Below are positions 23,975 to 33,174 of a stretch of DNA of 64,000 bases, one piece after another. Within the stretch, counting starts at the first letter, position 1. Each line of letters begins with the position of its first letter. The notes beneath the pieces were generated by a model. The model made no database searches. It saw only the letters and a program-made list of their open reading frames with translations, and was not told where the DNA came from. The stretch is from the NCBI RefSeq assembly GCF_002939945.1, contig NZ_MDEB01000006.1, forward strand, positions 124,001-188,000, given 5' to 3'. This stretch comes from Xanthomonas arboricola pv. populi. GTDB lineage: Bacteria; Pseudomonadota; Gammaproteobacteria; Xanthomonadales; Xanthomonadaceae. Made by a program: the position numbers and the translations under genes.

Positions 23975-24778
23975 TCAGCTCCGCAAACCCACGCCACGGC
24001 GCAGCAACCACAGCGCCAGTGCGCTGAGGACCGCGACAAAGCCCAGCATCAGCGTGTAGGCGACCCAGATCGGCACGTCCGAGCTGCCGAGCAGGCCATA
24101 GCGGAACGCGTTGACCATGTAGAAGATCGGATTGGCGTGGGTGGCCGCTTCGGCCCAGCCGGGTAGCAACTTGACAGAATAGAACACGCCGCCCAGATAG
24201 GTCAGCGGGGTCAGGATGAAGGTCGGCACGATCGCCACGTCGTCGAACTTCCTGGCATACACCGCATTGACGAAGCCGGCCAGCGAGAAAATGGTCGCGC
24301 CCAGCAACACGGTGGTCAGCGTGACCAGCGGATGCGGGATGCGCACCGGGGTGAAGAACATCGCGATGATCAGCACCAACGCGCCGACCATCACCCCGCG
24401 CAACACCGCGCCGGAGACGTAGCCCCACAGGATCACCCAGTTGGGCATCGGGCTGACCAGCAGCTCTTCCACGTGCCGGCCGAACTTGGCGCCGAAGAAG
24501 CTGGAGGAGATGTTGCCGTAGCTGTTCTGGATCACGCTCATCATCACCAGGCCCGGCACGATGAACTGCATGTACGAATAGCCGCCCATGTCACCCACGC
24601 GCGAGCCGATCAGCCCGCCGAAGATCAAAAAGTACAGCGTCATGGTGATGGCCGGCGGCACCAGGGTCTGGCCCCAGATGCGCAGGATGCGCTGCACTTC
24701 GCGGCGCACGATGGTGCCCAGCGCAATCCAGTTGCGGCGTGCGTTGGTGGGTTCGGTCACGGTGCGGATCTCGTTCAT
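23975..24778 (-). CDS. ABC-2 type transporter permease (YadH-like)
   Basis: Inner-membrane permease, 267 residues, with six predicted membrane helices. ILRIWGQTLVPPAITMTLYF near the N-terminus and the conserved ABC-2 segment LTPLTYLGGVFYS (about 197-209) match the YadH family. The ATG overlaps the stop of the ATPase gene by four bases (ATGA), so both are one transport unit. The substrate of YadGH systems is uncertain; export of a lipid, polysaccharide or drug is possible. Confidence 0.88.
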   Translation of the reverse strand: MNEIRTVTEPTNARRNWIALGTIVRREVQRILRIWGQTLVPPAITMTLYFLIFGGLIGSRVGDMGGYSYMQFIVPGLVMMSVIQNSYGNISSSFFGAKFGRHVEELLVSPMPNWVILWGYVSGAVLRGVMVGALVLIIAMFFTPVRIPHPLVTLTTVLLGATIFSLAGFVNAVYARKFDDVAIVPTFILTPLTYLGGVFYSVKLLPGWAEAATHANPIFYMVNAFRYGLLGSSDVPIWVAYTLMLGFVAVLSALALWLLRRGVGLRS

Positions 24779-25803
24779 GGCTGGCCTCCGCTGCGCGGCT
24801 GCGCTGGCGGCGTGCCGTGAGGCACGACAGGCGTGGGTGCGGTGGCGGCTGCATCGGCCGGTGCCGGGGCGTCACCGGTCAGGCGCACGAACAGCTCTTC
24901 CAGCCGATTGCTCTTGGTGCGCATCGAGCGCACCCGGATGCCGGCGCTGCCGAGCGTGGCGAACACGCGGTTGAGGTCCATCGCGCGCGGCATGTCCAGG
25001 TCCAGCGTGTGGCCGTCGATGGCGGTGAGCGTGGTGCCTTCGATCACCGGCAGTTCGGCCGGCAGCTCGCCGTCGATATCGAACAGGAAGCCTTCCACGT
25101 CGAGCTTGGCCAGCAGCTCGCGCATCGGGCCCTGGGTGACGATCTGGCCATGGTTGATGATGGCCAGGTTGCGGCACAGGTGCTCGGCTTCTTCCAGGTA
25201 GTGCGTGGTCAGGATGATGGTGGTGCCGGCGGCGTTGATTTCCTTGAGCACGCGCCACATGTCGCGGCGGATCTCGATGTCCACGCCGGCGGTAGGCTCG
25301 TCCAGGATCAGCAGGCGCGGCTGGGTCATCATGGCGCGGGCGATCATCAGCCGGCGCTTCATGCCGCCGGACAGCGTGCGGCTCATCACCTGGGCCTTTT
25401 CCCACAGGTGCGAGCGGCGCAGCTCCGCTTCGGCCAGGCGCTCGGCCTCGGCGCGCGGCATGCCGTAGAAACCGGCGTAGTTGACCAGGATGTCGAAGGG
25501 TTTCTCGAACAGGTTGAAGTTGACCTCCTGCGGGACCAGGCCGATCAGGCGCATCGCATCGCTGCGCTGGCCGACCAGGTCGGTGCCGAACACTTCCACC
25601 TGGCCGGCGGACAGGTTCACCAGCGAGCTGATGATGCCGATCAGGGTGGATTTGCCGGCGCCATTGGGGCCGAGCAGGGCGAAGAAGTCGCCTGGCGCCA
25701 CGTCCAGCGAGACGCCCTTGAGCGCCTGGGTGCCGTTGTCGTAGGTCTTGCGCAGATCGCACACACGCAGCGCGGGTGCGGTGATCGGAGATGGGGAATT
25801 CAA
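24775..25803 (-). CDS. ABC transporter ATP-binding protein (YadG-like)
   Basis: A 342-residue ATPase partner of the adjoining permease. It shows Walker A GPNGAGKST (about 45-53), the ABC signature LSGGMKRR, Walker B LLILDEPTAGVD and the H-loop LTTHYLEEAE. A C-terminal regulatory region (about 225-310) and a Pro/Ala-rich tail follow. A TATAAT on the minus strand at 25851-25856 lies about 50 bases before the start and is a likely -10. The operon is ATPase, permease, DUF3800. Confidence 0.9.
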   Translation of the reverse strand: MNSPSPITAPALRVCDLRKTYDNGTQALKGVSLDVAPGDFFALLGPNGAGKSTLIGIISSLVNLSAGQVEVFGTDLVGQRSDAMRLIGLVPQEVNFNLFEKPFDILVNYAGFYGMPRAEAERLAEAELRRSHLWEKAQVMSRTLSGGMKRRLMIARAMMTQPRLLILDEPTAGVDIEIRRDMWRVLKEINAAGTTIILTTHYLEEAEHLCRNLAIINHGQIVTQGPMRELLAKLDVEGFLFDIDGELPAELPVIEGTTLTAIDGHTLDLDMPRAMDLNRVFATLGSAGIRVRSMRTKSNRLEELFVRLTGDAPAPADAAATAPTPVVPHGTPPAQPRSGGQP

Positions 25804-25850
25804 GGTGTTCCTTCGCGTCAGCGTGACGGCGCAGCGAGTTGCAGGCCGTT

Positions 25851-25856
25851 ATTATA
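25851..25856 (-). promoter_or_regulatory. -10 element for the YadG-like operon
   Basis: attata on the plus strand reads TATAAT on the minus strand, 47 bases before the ATPase start. No good -35 is visible 16-18 bases further up. Confidence 0.4.
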
Positions 25857-25905
25857 GAAGCCCGCGGGGGGCAAGCCCCGATCACAGACTGTCCTAAATA
25901 CGTTC

Positions 25906-26667
25906 GTGCCCGTTCAATTCCCCCTCAAGCTTGTCGACCGGCGCATGATTGCGCCCACCGTGGCCCACTGCCAGTTCCTGCGTGACGACGGGCAGCCGCT
26001 GGATTTCCAGCCCGGGCAGTTCATCCAGATCCATTTCAGCGCCGCCGACGGCACGCCGAGCAAGCGCAGCTATTCGCTGGCGACCATCCACGACCATGCG
26101 TTCGGACCGGGCGAGGCGGTGGATATCGCGGTGAGCTTCGTGCCCGGCGGCTCGGCCACCGCGCTGTTCGAAGGCCTGCAGATCGGCGACCAGTTGCAGG
26201 CCAGCGGTCCCTACGGCCGTTTCTGCCTGCCGCCGGGCGACCACAACCGGCGCTATGTGCTGATCGCCACTGGCACCGGCGTCACCCCGTACCGCTCGAT
26301 GCTGCCGCTGCTGGCCGAGGCGATCGCCACCCGCGGCGTGCAGGTGCTGCTGCTGCAGGGCGCACGTACGCCGGCCGAGCTGTTGTATGGCGACGACTTC
26401 CGCGCGTTTGCCGATGCGCATCCGCAGTTCCGCTATGTGCCGTGTTTCTCGCGCGCACTGCCCGAGCAGCCGCACGCCGATGTGCGGCAGGGGTACGTGC
26501 AGCAGCAACTGGCCGAGTTCGCGCCCGATGCGCAAGGCGATATCGCCTACCTGTGCGGCAACCCGGACATGGTGGACAGCTGCATCGAGGCGTTGAAGGC
26601 AGCCGGCCTGCCGAACGCGCAGATCCGCCGCGAGAAATACGTCAGCCCGGCACCGGCAAAGGCCTGA
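25906..26667 (+). CDS. fpr: Ferredoxin/flavodoxin-NADP+ reductase
   Basis: A 253-residue cytoplasmic flavoprotein exchanging electrons between NADPH and ferredoxin or flavodoxin. The FAD-binding KRSYSLAT (about 49-56), the NADP-binding IATGTGVTPYRSML (about 122-135) and the CGNPDMVDSCIEAL segment near the C-terminus define the family. It begins with GTG and has no clear Shine-Dalgarno sequence, so the start is uncertain by a few codons. It is divergent from the ABC operon. The flavodoxin encoded 6 kb upstream would be a natural partner. Confidence 0.88.
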   Translation: MPVQFPLKLVDRRMIAPTVAHCQFLRDDGQPLDFQPGQFIQIHFSAADGTPSKRSYSLATIHDHAFGPGEAVDIAVSFVPGGSATALFEGLQIGDQLQASGPYGRFCLPPGDHNRRYVLIATGTGVTPYRSMLPLLAEAIATRGVQVLLLQGARTPAELLYGDDFRAFADAHPQFRYVPCFSRALPEQPHADVRQGYVQQQLAEFAPDAQGDIAYLCGNPDMVDSCIEALKAAGLPNAQIRREKYVSPAPAKA

Positions 26668-26682
26668 AGTCATCGGGCAGGC

Positions 26683-26703
26683 GCCGAGCTGGTCTTGCTC
26701 GGC
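26683..26703. terminator. Hairpin between convergent fpr and ftrA-like genes
   Basis: GCCGAGC (26683-26689) and GCTCGGC (26697-26703) form a perfect 7-bp stem in the 74-base convergent gap. There is no T-run on either side, so it is only a candidate bidirectional terminator. Confidence 0.35.
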
Positions 26704-26741
26704 ACCGCTGATCGCGCCTGGTCCGCCTGCGCCCGGCGCGT

Positions 26742-27752
26742 TCAAGGCCCGTCACCGGCATCGCGATGCCCGCCGAACACGCGCCGGTATTGCGTCGGCG
26801 ACAGCGCCAGTACGCGCCGGAAATGGTGCCTGAGCGTCTCGGCCGAGCCGAAGCCGCAGCGTGTTGCAATCTGTTCGATGTCGGCTCCCGAGGTTTCCAG
26901 CATCTCGCGCGCGCGGTTGAGGCGTTCGTTGGCCACCCATTTGCCCGGCGACATGCCGGTGGTGGCCTGGAACCGCCGTAGAAAGGTCCTGCGGCTCATG
27001 CCCGCCGCGGCGGCCAGCGACGCCACGCAGTGGTTGGCGGTGAGGTCCTGATTGATGCGATCGAGCAAGGGTCCAAGCCGGGTACTTTCATGCAGCGGCG
27101 GCACCGGCCGGTCGATGAACTGGGCTTGCCCGCCATCGCGATGGACCGGCATCACCAGGCGTTTGGCGACCTGATTGGCGATGGCCGGGCCGAAGTCGGC
27201 GCGGACGATATGCAGGCACAGATCGATCCCGGCGGCGCTGCCGGCGGAGGTGAGGATGTCGCCCTCGTCCACGTACAGCACGCCCGGCTCCACGGCGATC
27301 TGCGGGTAGCCGCTGGCCAGCACGTCGGCGTTGCGCCAATGCGTGGTGGCCCTGCGCCCCTGCAGCAGACCGGCCTGGGCAAGCACAAAGGCGCCGGCGC
27401 AGATCGAGACGATCCGGGTCTTGCGTTTATGCGCACGTTGCAGCGCCTTGATCAGTGCATCCGGTGCCGACGCTCTGGTATCTCTCCAGCTGGGAATGAC
27501 GATGGTATGGGCGGCATCGAGCAGATCGAGTCCGCCATCCACTTCGATACGTAGGCCGCCCAACGCACGCAGCGGGCCGGGTTCGGCCGCGGCAATGGCA
27601 AACCGATACCAGCCCGGGCCCGCTTCCGGCCGCGGCAATCCGAAGATTTCAGTAGCGATTCCGAATTCGAACAGGCCGAGCTGGTCGTACGCGACCACCA
27701 CCACCAACGGCGGCAACGCATCGCGACGCAGGCGTTTCTTCGAAGTTGGCAT
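26742..27752 (-). CDS. GlxA/FtrA-type AraC-family transcriptional regulator
   Basis: A 336-residue DNA-binding regulator. The N-terminal half (about 15-190) is a DJ-1/PfpI-like amidotransferase fold with the nucleophile-elbow cysteine in SICAGAFVLAQAG. The C-terminal half is a double helix-turn-helix AraC domain (about 230-328, SLAAAAGMSRRTFLRRF and IATRCGFGSAETLRHHF). The ATG giving MPTSKKRLRRD was chosen; longer starts add non-conserved sequence. It is transcribed away from the DUF3088/TonB receptor/PepSY genes and may control them. Confidence 0.85.
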   Translation of the reverse strand: MPTSKKRLRRDALPPLVVVVAYDQLGLFEFGIATEIFGLPRPEAGPGWYRFAIAAAEPGPLRALGGLRIEVDGGLDLLDAAHTIVIPSWRDTRASAPDALIKALQRAHKRKTRIVSICAGAFVLAQAGLLQGRRATTHWRNADVLASGYPQIAVEPGVLYVDEGDILTSAGSAAGIDLCLHIVRADFGPAIANQVAKRLVMPVHRDGGQAQFIDRPVPPLHESTRLGPLLDRINQDLTANHCVASLAAAAGMSRRTFLRRFQATTGMSPGKWVANERLNRAREMLETSGADIEQIATRCGFGSAETLRHHFRRVLALSPTQYRRVFGGHRDAGDGP

Positions 27753-27876
27753 GAAATGCACGATAGATGGCATTGACGCCACTTTCACCCATCGCCTGCT
27801 GCTGCGCAACATGGCCCTGGTCCTGTCATACGAGCTCAGCCGTTGCCTGGCTCGTCCCCACGCTGGAGAGTGATCG

Positions 27877-28230
27877 GTGAGCAAGCCCCCTGTGCGCGAC
27901 ACCCTGTTCCTGGCCGAGACGGCGTTCGCCGTCGACGGCGATGGCCCGTTCTACTGTGGCGACTGCATCGCCATCGAAGGGCTGCTCAGCCTGTCCCCGT
28001 CCATTGCCGAGGGGCTGGACATCCGGCGTCTGGCCTTCCCGCGGCCCCGGCAGGCGTTGGTCGCGCTGCTGGGCGAGCCGTATCAATCGCTTCCGGTGCT
28101 GGTCCTGGCCGCCACTGCAGTGGACCACCCGGCCGGCAGCAAGCAGGCCGGGCAGTGTCGCGTGATCGACGACGAGGCGGCGATTCGCGCGTACCTGTCG
28201 CAGCGCTTCGCGGTTGCGCGGCAGCGCTGA
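27877..28230 (+). CDS. DUF3088 family protein
   Basis: A 117-residue protein starting VRDTLFLAETAFAVDGDGPFYC, with the FYCGDCIAIEGLLS segment typical of DUF3088, a family with a thioredoxin-like look and a CxxC-like cysteine pair here (FYCGDC). The GTG start follows GGAGAG by about nine bases. It is 46 bases ahead of the TonB receptor gene and on the same strand, so it probably heads that operon. Its function is unknown; a redox or metal-related role is only a guess from the cysteines and the neighbours. Confidence 0.72.
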   Translation: MSKPPVRDTLFLAETAFAVDGDGPFYCGDCIAIEGLLSLSPSIAEGLDIRRLAFPRPRQALVALLGEPYQSLPVLVLAATAVDHPAGSKQAGQCRVIDDEAAIRAYLSQRFAVARQR

Positions 28231-28276
28231 GGCGAGCGCTGAGCCGGTCTTCCACAGTCCTCTCTGGAGAACGCAC

Positions 28277-30457
28277 ATGACGTACACGCAAGCCACGCTG
28301 CTGTCCTTGTCGATCACCGCCGCATTGAGCTGCATGGGAACGGCACGCGCGCAACAGGCCGGAACGGGACAAGCCACCAAGGCAACCACGTTGGACCAGG
28401 TGGTGGTGAGCGGGCGCCTGCGGTCGCTGGAACAATTCACCCCGACCGGCAGCCGGCTCAATCTGTCGGCGCGCGACACGCCGGGCACGCTGGATGCGAT
28501 CAATGCCGCCGCGATCGACGCGCGCGGTTTACGCAGCGTGGAAAAGGCGGCCGAGAGCCTGCCGGGCGTGAACACCGGCGGCTCGCCGGGCAACCCGGCG
28601 ACCTTCTCGATGCGGGGCTTCACCGATGGCCAGATCACCATCCTGCACAACGGCCTGTATCTGGGGCCGTCGAACATGACCAACCGGCCACAGAACAGCT
28701 TCAATCTGCAATCTGTCGAAGTCCTGAAAGGGCCGGCGTCGGTGATCTACGGCCAGGGCGCGGTGGGGGGCGCGGTGAACGTGACCAACAAGGCGCCGAC
28801 CTTCGGTGCCGGCACGTACGAACTGCTGGCCGGGGCATCCAGCTACGGCGGCCGGGTCTGGGGTCTGGGCGCCGGAGGAGGGCTCAACGACAACTGGGCC
28901 TATCGCGCCGATATCAGTCGGGTGTCGTCCGATGGGTATGTGCATGGCGCCGCTTCCAGCGCGCTCAATGCCACCGTGTCGCTGCTCTGGCACCCGCGCC
29001 AGGACATCAGCGCGCAATTCTCGCTGGATTATGCAAAGGATCAGCCCTCGACCTATTTCGGCACGCCGCTGGTGCCGGCCACGGTGGCACGCGCTCCCCT
29101 CGACGGCATCCTGCGCGCGCCCAACGGCGATGTGGTCGATGGCGCCAACCGCCGCAACAACTACAACGTGGCCGACGCCAGCATCGACTCGCGTCAGCTC
29201 TGGCCGCAGGCCTACGTGAAGTGGAAACTTTCCGACGCCGTCACCTTGCAGAACATGGCCTATTACTTTCATGCCGATCGTCGCTGGCTGAACTCGGAAA
29301 GTTACGCCTACAACGCGCAGACGGGCCTGATCGATCGCGACCGGTTCTTCGTGTATCACGATCAGACGCTATGGGGGAATCAGACCAGTGCCACGTTCGA
29401 CCAGCCCATCGCCGGAATGAAAAATCGCCTGGTGGTGGGCCTGGACTACAGTCGCCTGGAGTTCGTCAGGAACCGCGGTTTCCCCGATGGCGACAGCGTG
29501 GCGCTGGCTGCGCGAGGGCCGAGTGGCGCCTTCGGCGAGCGCGTGCGTCGGCGCAGCCCGACCACGTGGACCAACGCGGCGCTGTTCGTCGAAGACGCCC
29601 TGGATGTGACCGACAAGGCCAAACTGGTGCTCGGTGGGCGCTACGAGTCTCTCGAACTGGATCGCAAGAACTTCGGACCGGATGGGGAGTTTCAGGCGGC
29701 GTCGAGTTTTTCCAGAACCTATCGCCCCGCCAATGGACGTATCGGTCTGGTCTACGCGCTCACCCCGGCCATCACGCCGTACGCGTCCTACACCACCGCC
29801 ACCGATCCGGCCGGCTCCAATATCTTCATCGTCAATGCGGGGCAGGATTTTGCGTTGAGCAAATCCCGGCAAGTGGAAGTGGGCCTCAAGGCCGCCACCC
29901 TGGACCAACGGCTCAGCGGCACCTTGGCGGTCTACGACATCAAGCGCAACAACATCCTGGCGCTGACCGCGCAGGATGCGCTCAGCAATATCGGGCAGCA
30001 AACCTCGCGCGGGTTCGAACTCAGCGTGGATGCGCAGCTGGCATCGCAGTGGAGCGCGAGCGCCAACTACGCCTACGTCGATGCCGAGTACGCGCAGTTC
30101 ATCGACAGCACTACCGGCCTGGACGCCTCCGGCAATCGCCCGACCAACGTGCCCAGAGCGCTGTTCAATGCCTGGACCAGTGTGAGAAACGTGGCCGGCC
30201 TGCCGCTGGAGCTGGGCCTGTCGGTGCGACATGTCGGAACGCGCTACGGAAACCTGGCCAATACGCTGCGGCTGGAGTCGTACACCCTGACCAATGCGTA
30301 TGCGACCTACGATCTGAGCTCGGAGGTCGCGTTGTCGCTGCACGCCGACAATCTGTTCGACACCGACTATGTGCAGTGGGCCGATGTGTTCTACCCGGGC
30401 CAGGTCATCCTGGGATTGCCCAGGACGCTGGAGCTGAGCCTGCATGCACGCTTCTGA
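28277..30457 (+). CDS. TonB-dependent siderophore-type receptor
   Basis: Outer-membrane transporter of 726 residues. The signal peptide ends near ARAQQ; a TonB-box-like TTLDQVVVSG follows. The plug domain (about 60-180) reads SLPGVNTGGSPGNPATFSMR and VEVLKGPASVIYGQGAVGGA, typical of siderophore receptors, and the barrel ends with an aromatic residue (LSLHARF). The ATG is preceded by TGGAGA. It is followed, with a 14-base overlap, by a PepSY membrane protein, a frequent partner that reduces imported ferric complexes. The ligand cannot be deduced, and no Fur box was seen. Confidence 0.9.
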   Translation: MTYTQATLLSLSITAALSCMGTARAQQAGTGQATKATTLDQVVVSGRLRSLEQFTPTGSRLNLSARDTPGTLDAINAAAIDARGLRSVEKAAESLPGVNTGGSPGNPATFSMRGFTDGQITILHNGLYLGPSNMTNRPQNSFNLQSVEVLKGPASVIYGQGAVGGAVNVTNKAPTFGAGTYELLAGASSYGGRVWGLGAGGGLNDNWAYRADISRVSSDGYVHGAASSALNATVSLLWHPRQDISAQFSLDYAKDQPSTYFGTPLVPATVARAPLDGILRAPNGDVVDGANRRNNYNVADASIDSRQLWPQAYVKWKLSDAVTLQNMAYYFHADRRWLNSESYAYNAQTGLIDRDRFFVYHDQTLWGNQTSATFDQPIAGMKNRLVVGLDYSRLEFVRNRGFPDGDSVALAARGPSGAFGERVRRRSPTTWTNAALFVEDALDVTDKAKLVLGGRYESLELDRKNFGPDGEFQAASSFSRTYRPANGRIGLVYALTPAITPYASYTTATDPAGSNIFIVNAGQDFALSKSRQVEVGLKAATLDQRLSGTLAVYDIKRNNILALTAQDALSNIGQQTSRGFELSVDAQLASQWSASANYAYVDAEYAQFIDSTTGLDASGNRPTNVPRALFNAWTSVRNVAGLPLELGLSVRHVGTRYGNLANTLRLESYTLTNAYATYDLSSEVALSLHADNLFDTDYVQWADVFYPGQVILGLPRTLELSLHARF

Positions 30458-31919
30458 TCGGGCCGCGCGGCGCCGGCCGAAGATGTTCTGGCTGGTCTGG
30501 CTGCATCGCTGGACCGGCGTGGCGTTCTGCCTGATGTTCGCGGTGTGGTTCGCCAGCGGTCTGGTGCTGGCGTTCGTGCCGTTTCCTGCGTTGAGTCCCC
30601 AACAACGCTGGAGCGACGCCGAGCGGATCGACTTGTCCAGGCTGACGGTTGCGCCGGCGCAGGCACTGCGCAGCGTGCGCGATGCGACGGCAGTACGGCT
30701 GGTGTCGATCGGCGGGCGCCCCGCTTATGTCGTCGGCAGCGCGACTGCGACGGTTGCCGTCGATGGAATCGATGGACAGGTGCGTGGGTTGCTGAGTCCA
30801 GAGGCCGCCAACGCGATTGCCGCTGCCTTCGGCCATGCCAGGGTGCAGCGACTGGATGGCCCGCTGCAGGACGATCAATGGAGCGTGCATCAGAAGTTCG
30901 ATCCGTGGCGGCCGTTCTATCGCGCAGCGCTGCAGGACGACCTGGGCACGGTGCTGTACGTCTCTGCGCGGACCGGCGAAGTGGTGCAGCGCACCCATGC
31001 CGGCGAACGGGCATGGAACTGGGTCGGGTCGGTTCCGCACTGGCTGTATTTCACCCAGTTGCGGCGCAGTTTCACCGCGTGGGATCGAACCGTCTGGTGG
31101 CTGGCGTTGGCGGCGTTGTGCAGTGCCGGCGCCGGCACGGTGCTGGGCGTATATCGCAGCTGGCAACGCGCGCATAGCCCCAAGCCTGCGTGGTCGGGCT
31201 TCCGCGGCTGGCTTCGCTGGCATCACGGGTTGGGCCTGGTCGCTGCAGTGTTCGTGCTGGGCTGGATCTTCAGCGGCTGGCTGTCGATGGATCACGGCAG
31301 GCTGTTTTCCAAGGGCATTCCGGATCCGGTCCAGGTCGCGCGTTATGCCGGCGCGCCCTTGCCGACGGTGCTGGCAGGCATCGATGCCGGTGCAGTGCGC
31401 TGCCTGTCCGGCGCCACCCAGATCGACTTCGCTGCGGTCGGCGGCCGTCCTGTTGCGGTGGGACGCGGCCCGGCCGGTCCATCGGTGAGCGAAGGCATGC
31501 CCGGGCGCATCACCGGCACCCGGCTGTCGCCCGATACGATCCGGCATGCGGCAGCGCGTGCCTGGATGCTGGATCGCGAGCCGACGGCACCAGGCAGTGC
31601 TGAAGCGCTGTACCGCCAGGCCGACGCGATTGCCGCCGATGCGCTACGGCTGACGGTGGCAGCGCCCGCGCGCACCGCGCTGTACTTCGACCCCGCCAGC
31701 GGTGCGCCGTTGCTGGCGCTGGATGCCAGTCGCCGCGCGTATGCCTGGCTGTATCTGGCCATCCATACCACCAACTTTCCGCTGCTGCAGTCGCATCCTG
31801 TGATCAGGCGCATCGTGCAACTCGGGCCGCTGCTGCTCGGGCTGGCCTTCTCGCTGACCGGCGTGGTGCTCGGAGCAAGACGATTGATGCGCAGCGTGGC
31901 CGGCAAAACGTCGCGATGA
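30444..31919 (+). CDS. PepSY-associated transmembrane protein (putative ferric-siderophore reductase component)
   Basis: A 491-residue inner-membrane protein with a first helix LVWLHRWTGVAFCLMFAVWF, periplasmic PepSY-like segments (about 65-185 and 290-425), and further helices near 200-290 and 440-480. The helix histidines (LHRW, RWHHGLG, AIHTTNFP) are as expected for haem ligands in this family. It overlaps the TonB receptor gene by 14 bases. PepSY_TM proteins next to receptors are thought to carry electrons across the inner membrane for reductive release of iron; that is family-based inference here. Confidence 0.85.
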   Translation: MHASDRAARRRPKMFWLVWLHRWTGVAFCLMFAVWFASGLVLAFVPFPALSPQQRWSDAERIDLSRLTVAPAQALRSVRDATAVRLVSIGGRPAYVVGSATATVAVDGIDGQVRGLLSPEAANAIAAAFGHARVQRLDGPLQDDQWSVHQKFDPWRPFYRAALQDDLGTVLYVSARTGEVVQRTHAGERAWNWVGSVPHWLYFTQLRRSFTAWDRTVWWLALAALCSAGAGTVLGVYRSWQRAHSPKPAWSGFRGWLRWHHGLGLVAAVFVLGWIFSGWLSMDHGRLFSKGIPDPVQVARYAGAPLPTVLAGIDAGAVRCLSGATQIDFAAVGGRPVAVGRGPAGPSVSEGMPGRITGTRLSPDTIRHAAARAWMLDREPTAPGSAEALYRQADAIAADALRLTVAAPARTALYFDPASGAPLLALDASRRAYAWLYLAIHTTNFPLLQSHPVIRRIVQLGPLLLGLAFSLTGVVLGARRLMRSVAGKTSR

Positions 31920-32116
31920 CCGGGCGGATGGCGCGCAGGAGCCGGAACGTACACATGCGACATGCCGACTCCACGCATTGGCAGCGCCGGCCTGACGATG
32001 CGCGCAGTGGCGCTTGGCCGTGCGCAAGATCGAGCCGACGGCCAGGTCCTGATGCCCGTATCGCCGGCTTCCGCACTGAGCACCGCAGGCCGAAGAATGC
32101 AGCGCGCTGCCAAACG

Positions 32117-33109
32117 CTATGCCGCAGCACGCGCCGCTGGCGGGCGCCGCAACTCGACGGTGATGTGCACCAGTTCTTCGTGGATCTGCAAGGCAGCGCG
32201 GACCAGGTCCGCATCGATGTCGGCCGCAGTGATCAGACTGACGACGCAGGCATAACGATCGCTGGCTACACGCCAGACATGCAGGTCGTCGATGTCGATG
32301 GCATGCGGCAGCTCGGCGATGACCTGCTTCACTTCTTCCACCACCGGCGCATCCATCTCCGCATCCAGCAGCACGCGGCCGGTACTGCGCAGCAGTCCCC
32401 ACGCCCACACGGTGACCAGCACCGCGCCGACGATGCCCATGATCGGATCCAGCCAGGTCACGCCCCAGTACATGCCGGCGAGCAGCGCGACAATCGCCAG
32501 GACCGAGGTCGCGGCATCGGCCACCACGTGCAGATATGCGGCGCGCAGGTTGAGATCGGCATGCCCATCGTGGTGATGACCATGACCATGACCATGACCA
32601 TGACTGTCATGCGCGTGGTCGTGACCGTGGTGATGGCCATGCGCATGGCCATGCGAGTCGCGCAACCACCACGCGCAGATCAGGTTGACCAGCAAGCCGA
32701 CGACGGCGATGACGGTGGCTTCCTGGTACTGGATGGGCTTGGGCGAGAACAGCCGTTCCACCGATTGGAACGCCATCAGGCCGGCAACGCCCAGCAGCAG
32801 AATCGCGCTGGTGTAGCCCCCGAGCACTTCGACTTTCCAGGTGCCGAAGCTGAAACGCAGGTCGTTGGCATTGCGCCGCGCGAAGCGGTAGGCGAACAAC
32901 GCCAGGCCCAGCGCCAGCGCGTGCGAGCTCATATGCCAGCCATCGGCGAGCAAGGCCATGGAGTTGAGCGTCCAGCCGCCGACGATCTCCACCACCATCA
33001 TGACCACGGTCAGGATGACGGCCTTGCGGGTGCTGCGCTCGGCGAGCGGGTTGGCGCTGGCGAAGGTGTGCGACTGCGCGCAGTGCGGCGCGGCGTGCGT
33101 GATCGACAT
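32117..33109 (-). CDS. dmeF: CDF-family cobalt/nickel efflux transporter DmeF
   Basis: Inner-membrane cation diffusion facilitator of 330 residues. Six membrane helices are present; the transport site residues can be read in ALLADGWHM (D56, H59) and LHVVADA (H194, D198). Between helices IV and V lies a very histidine-rich loop (about 152-183) with alternating GH repeats, typical of the Co/Ni-exporting DmeF branch. The C-terminal cytoplasmic domain (about 245-320) contains HAIDIDDLHVWRV. It is divergent from a CsoR/RcnR-family repressor with operator palindromes between them, supporting metal-inducible export of cobalt or nickel. Confidence 0.9.
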   Translation of the reverse strand: MSITHAAPHCAQSHTFASANPLAERSTRKAVILTVVMMVVEIVGGWTLNSMALLADGWHMSSHALALGLALFAYRFARRNANDLRFSFGTWKVEVLGGYTSAILLLGVAGLMAFQSVERLFSPKPIQYQEATVIAVVGLLVNLICAWWLRDSHGHAHGHHHGHDHAHDSHGHGHGHGHHHDGHADLNLRAAYLHVVADAATSVLAIVALLAGMYWGVTWLDPIMGIVGAVLVTVWAWGLLRSTGRVLLDAEMDAPVVEEVKQVIAELPHAIDIDDLHVWRVASDRYACVVSLITAADIDADLVRAALQIHEELVHITVELRRPPAARAAA

Positions 33110-33129
33110 CGGAAGGGGCTCTGGCTACG

Positions 33130-33168
33130 ATACCCCCCTATGGTATCTCAGATACCCCCAGGGGGTAT
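33130..33168. promoter_or_regulatory. Two tandem operator-like palindromes for the CsoR/RcnR-family regulator
   Basis: ATACCCCCCTATGGTAT (33130-33146) and the perfect 17-base palindrome ATACCCCCAGGGGGTAT (33152-33168) lie 22 bases apart in the 65-base gap between dmeF and dmeR. G/C tracts flanked by TAT/ATA are characteristic of RcnR and DmeR operators; the first site closely resembles the operator described for rhizobial dmeRF as I recall it. The second ends six bases before the likely dmeR ATG, so binding would also block its translation signals. Confidence 0.8.
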
Positions 33169-33174
33169 ATGGCA

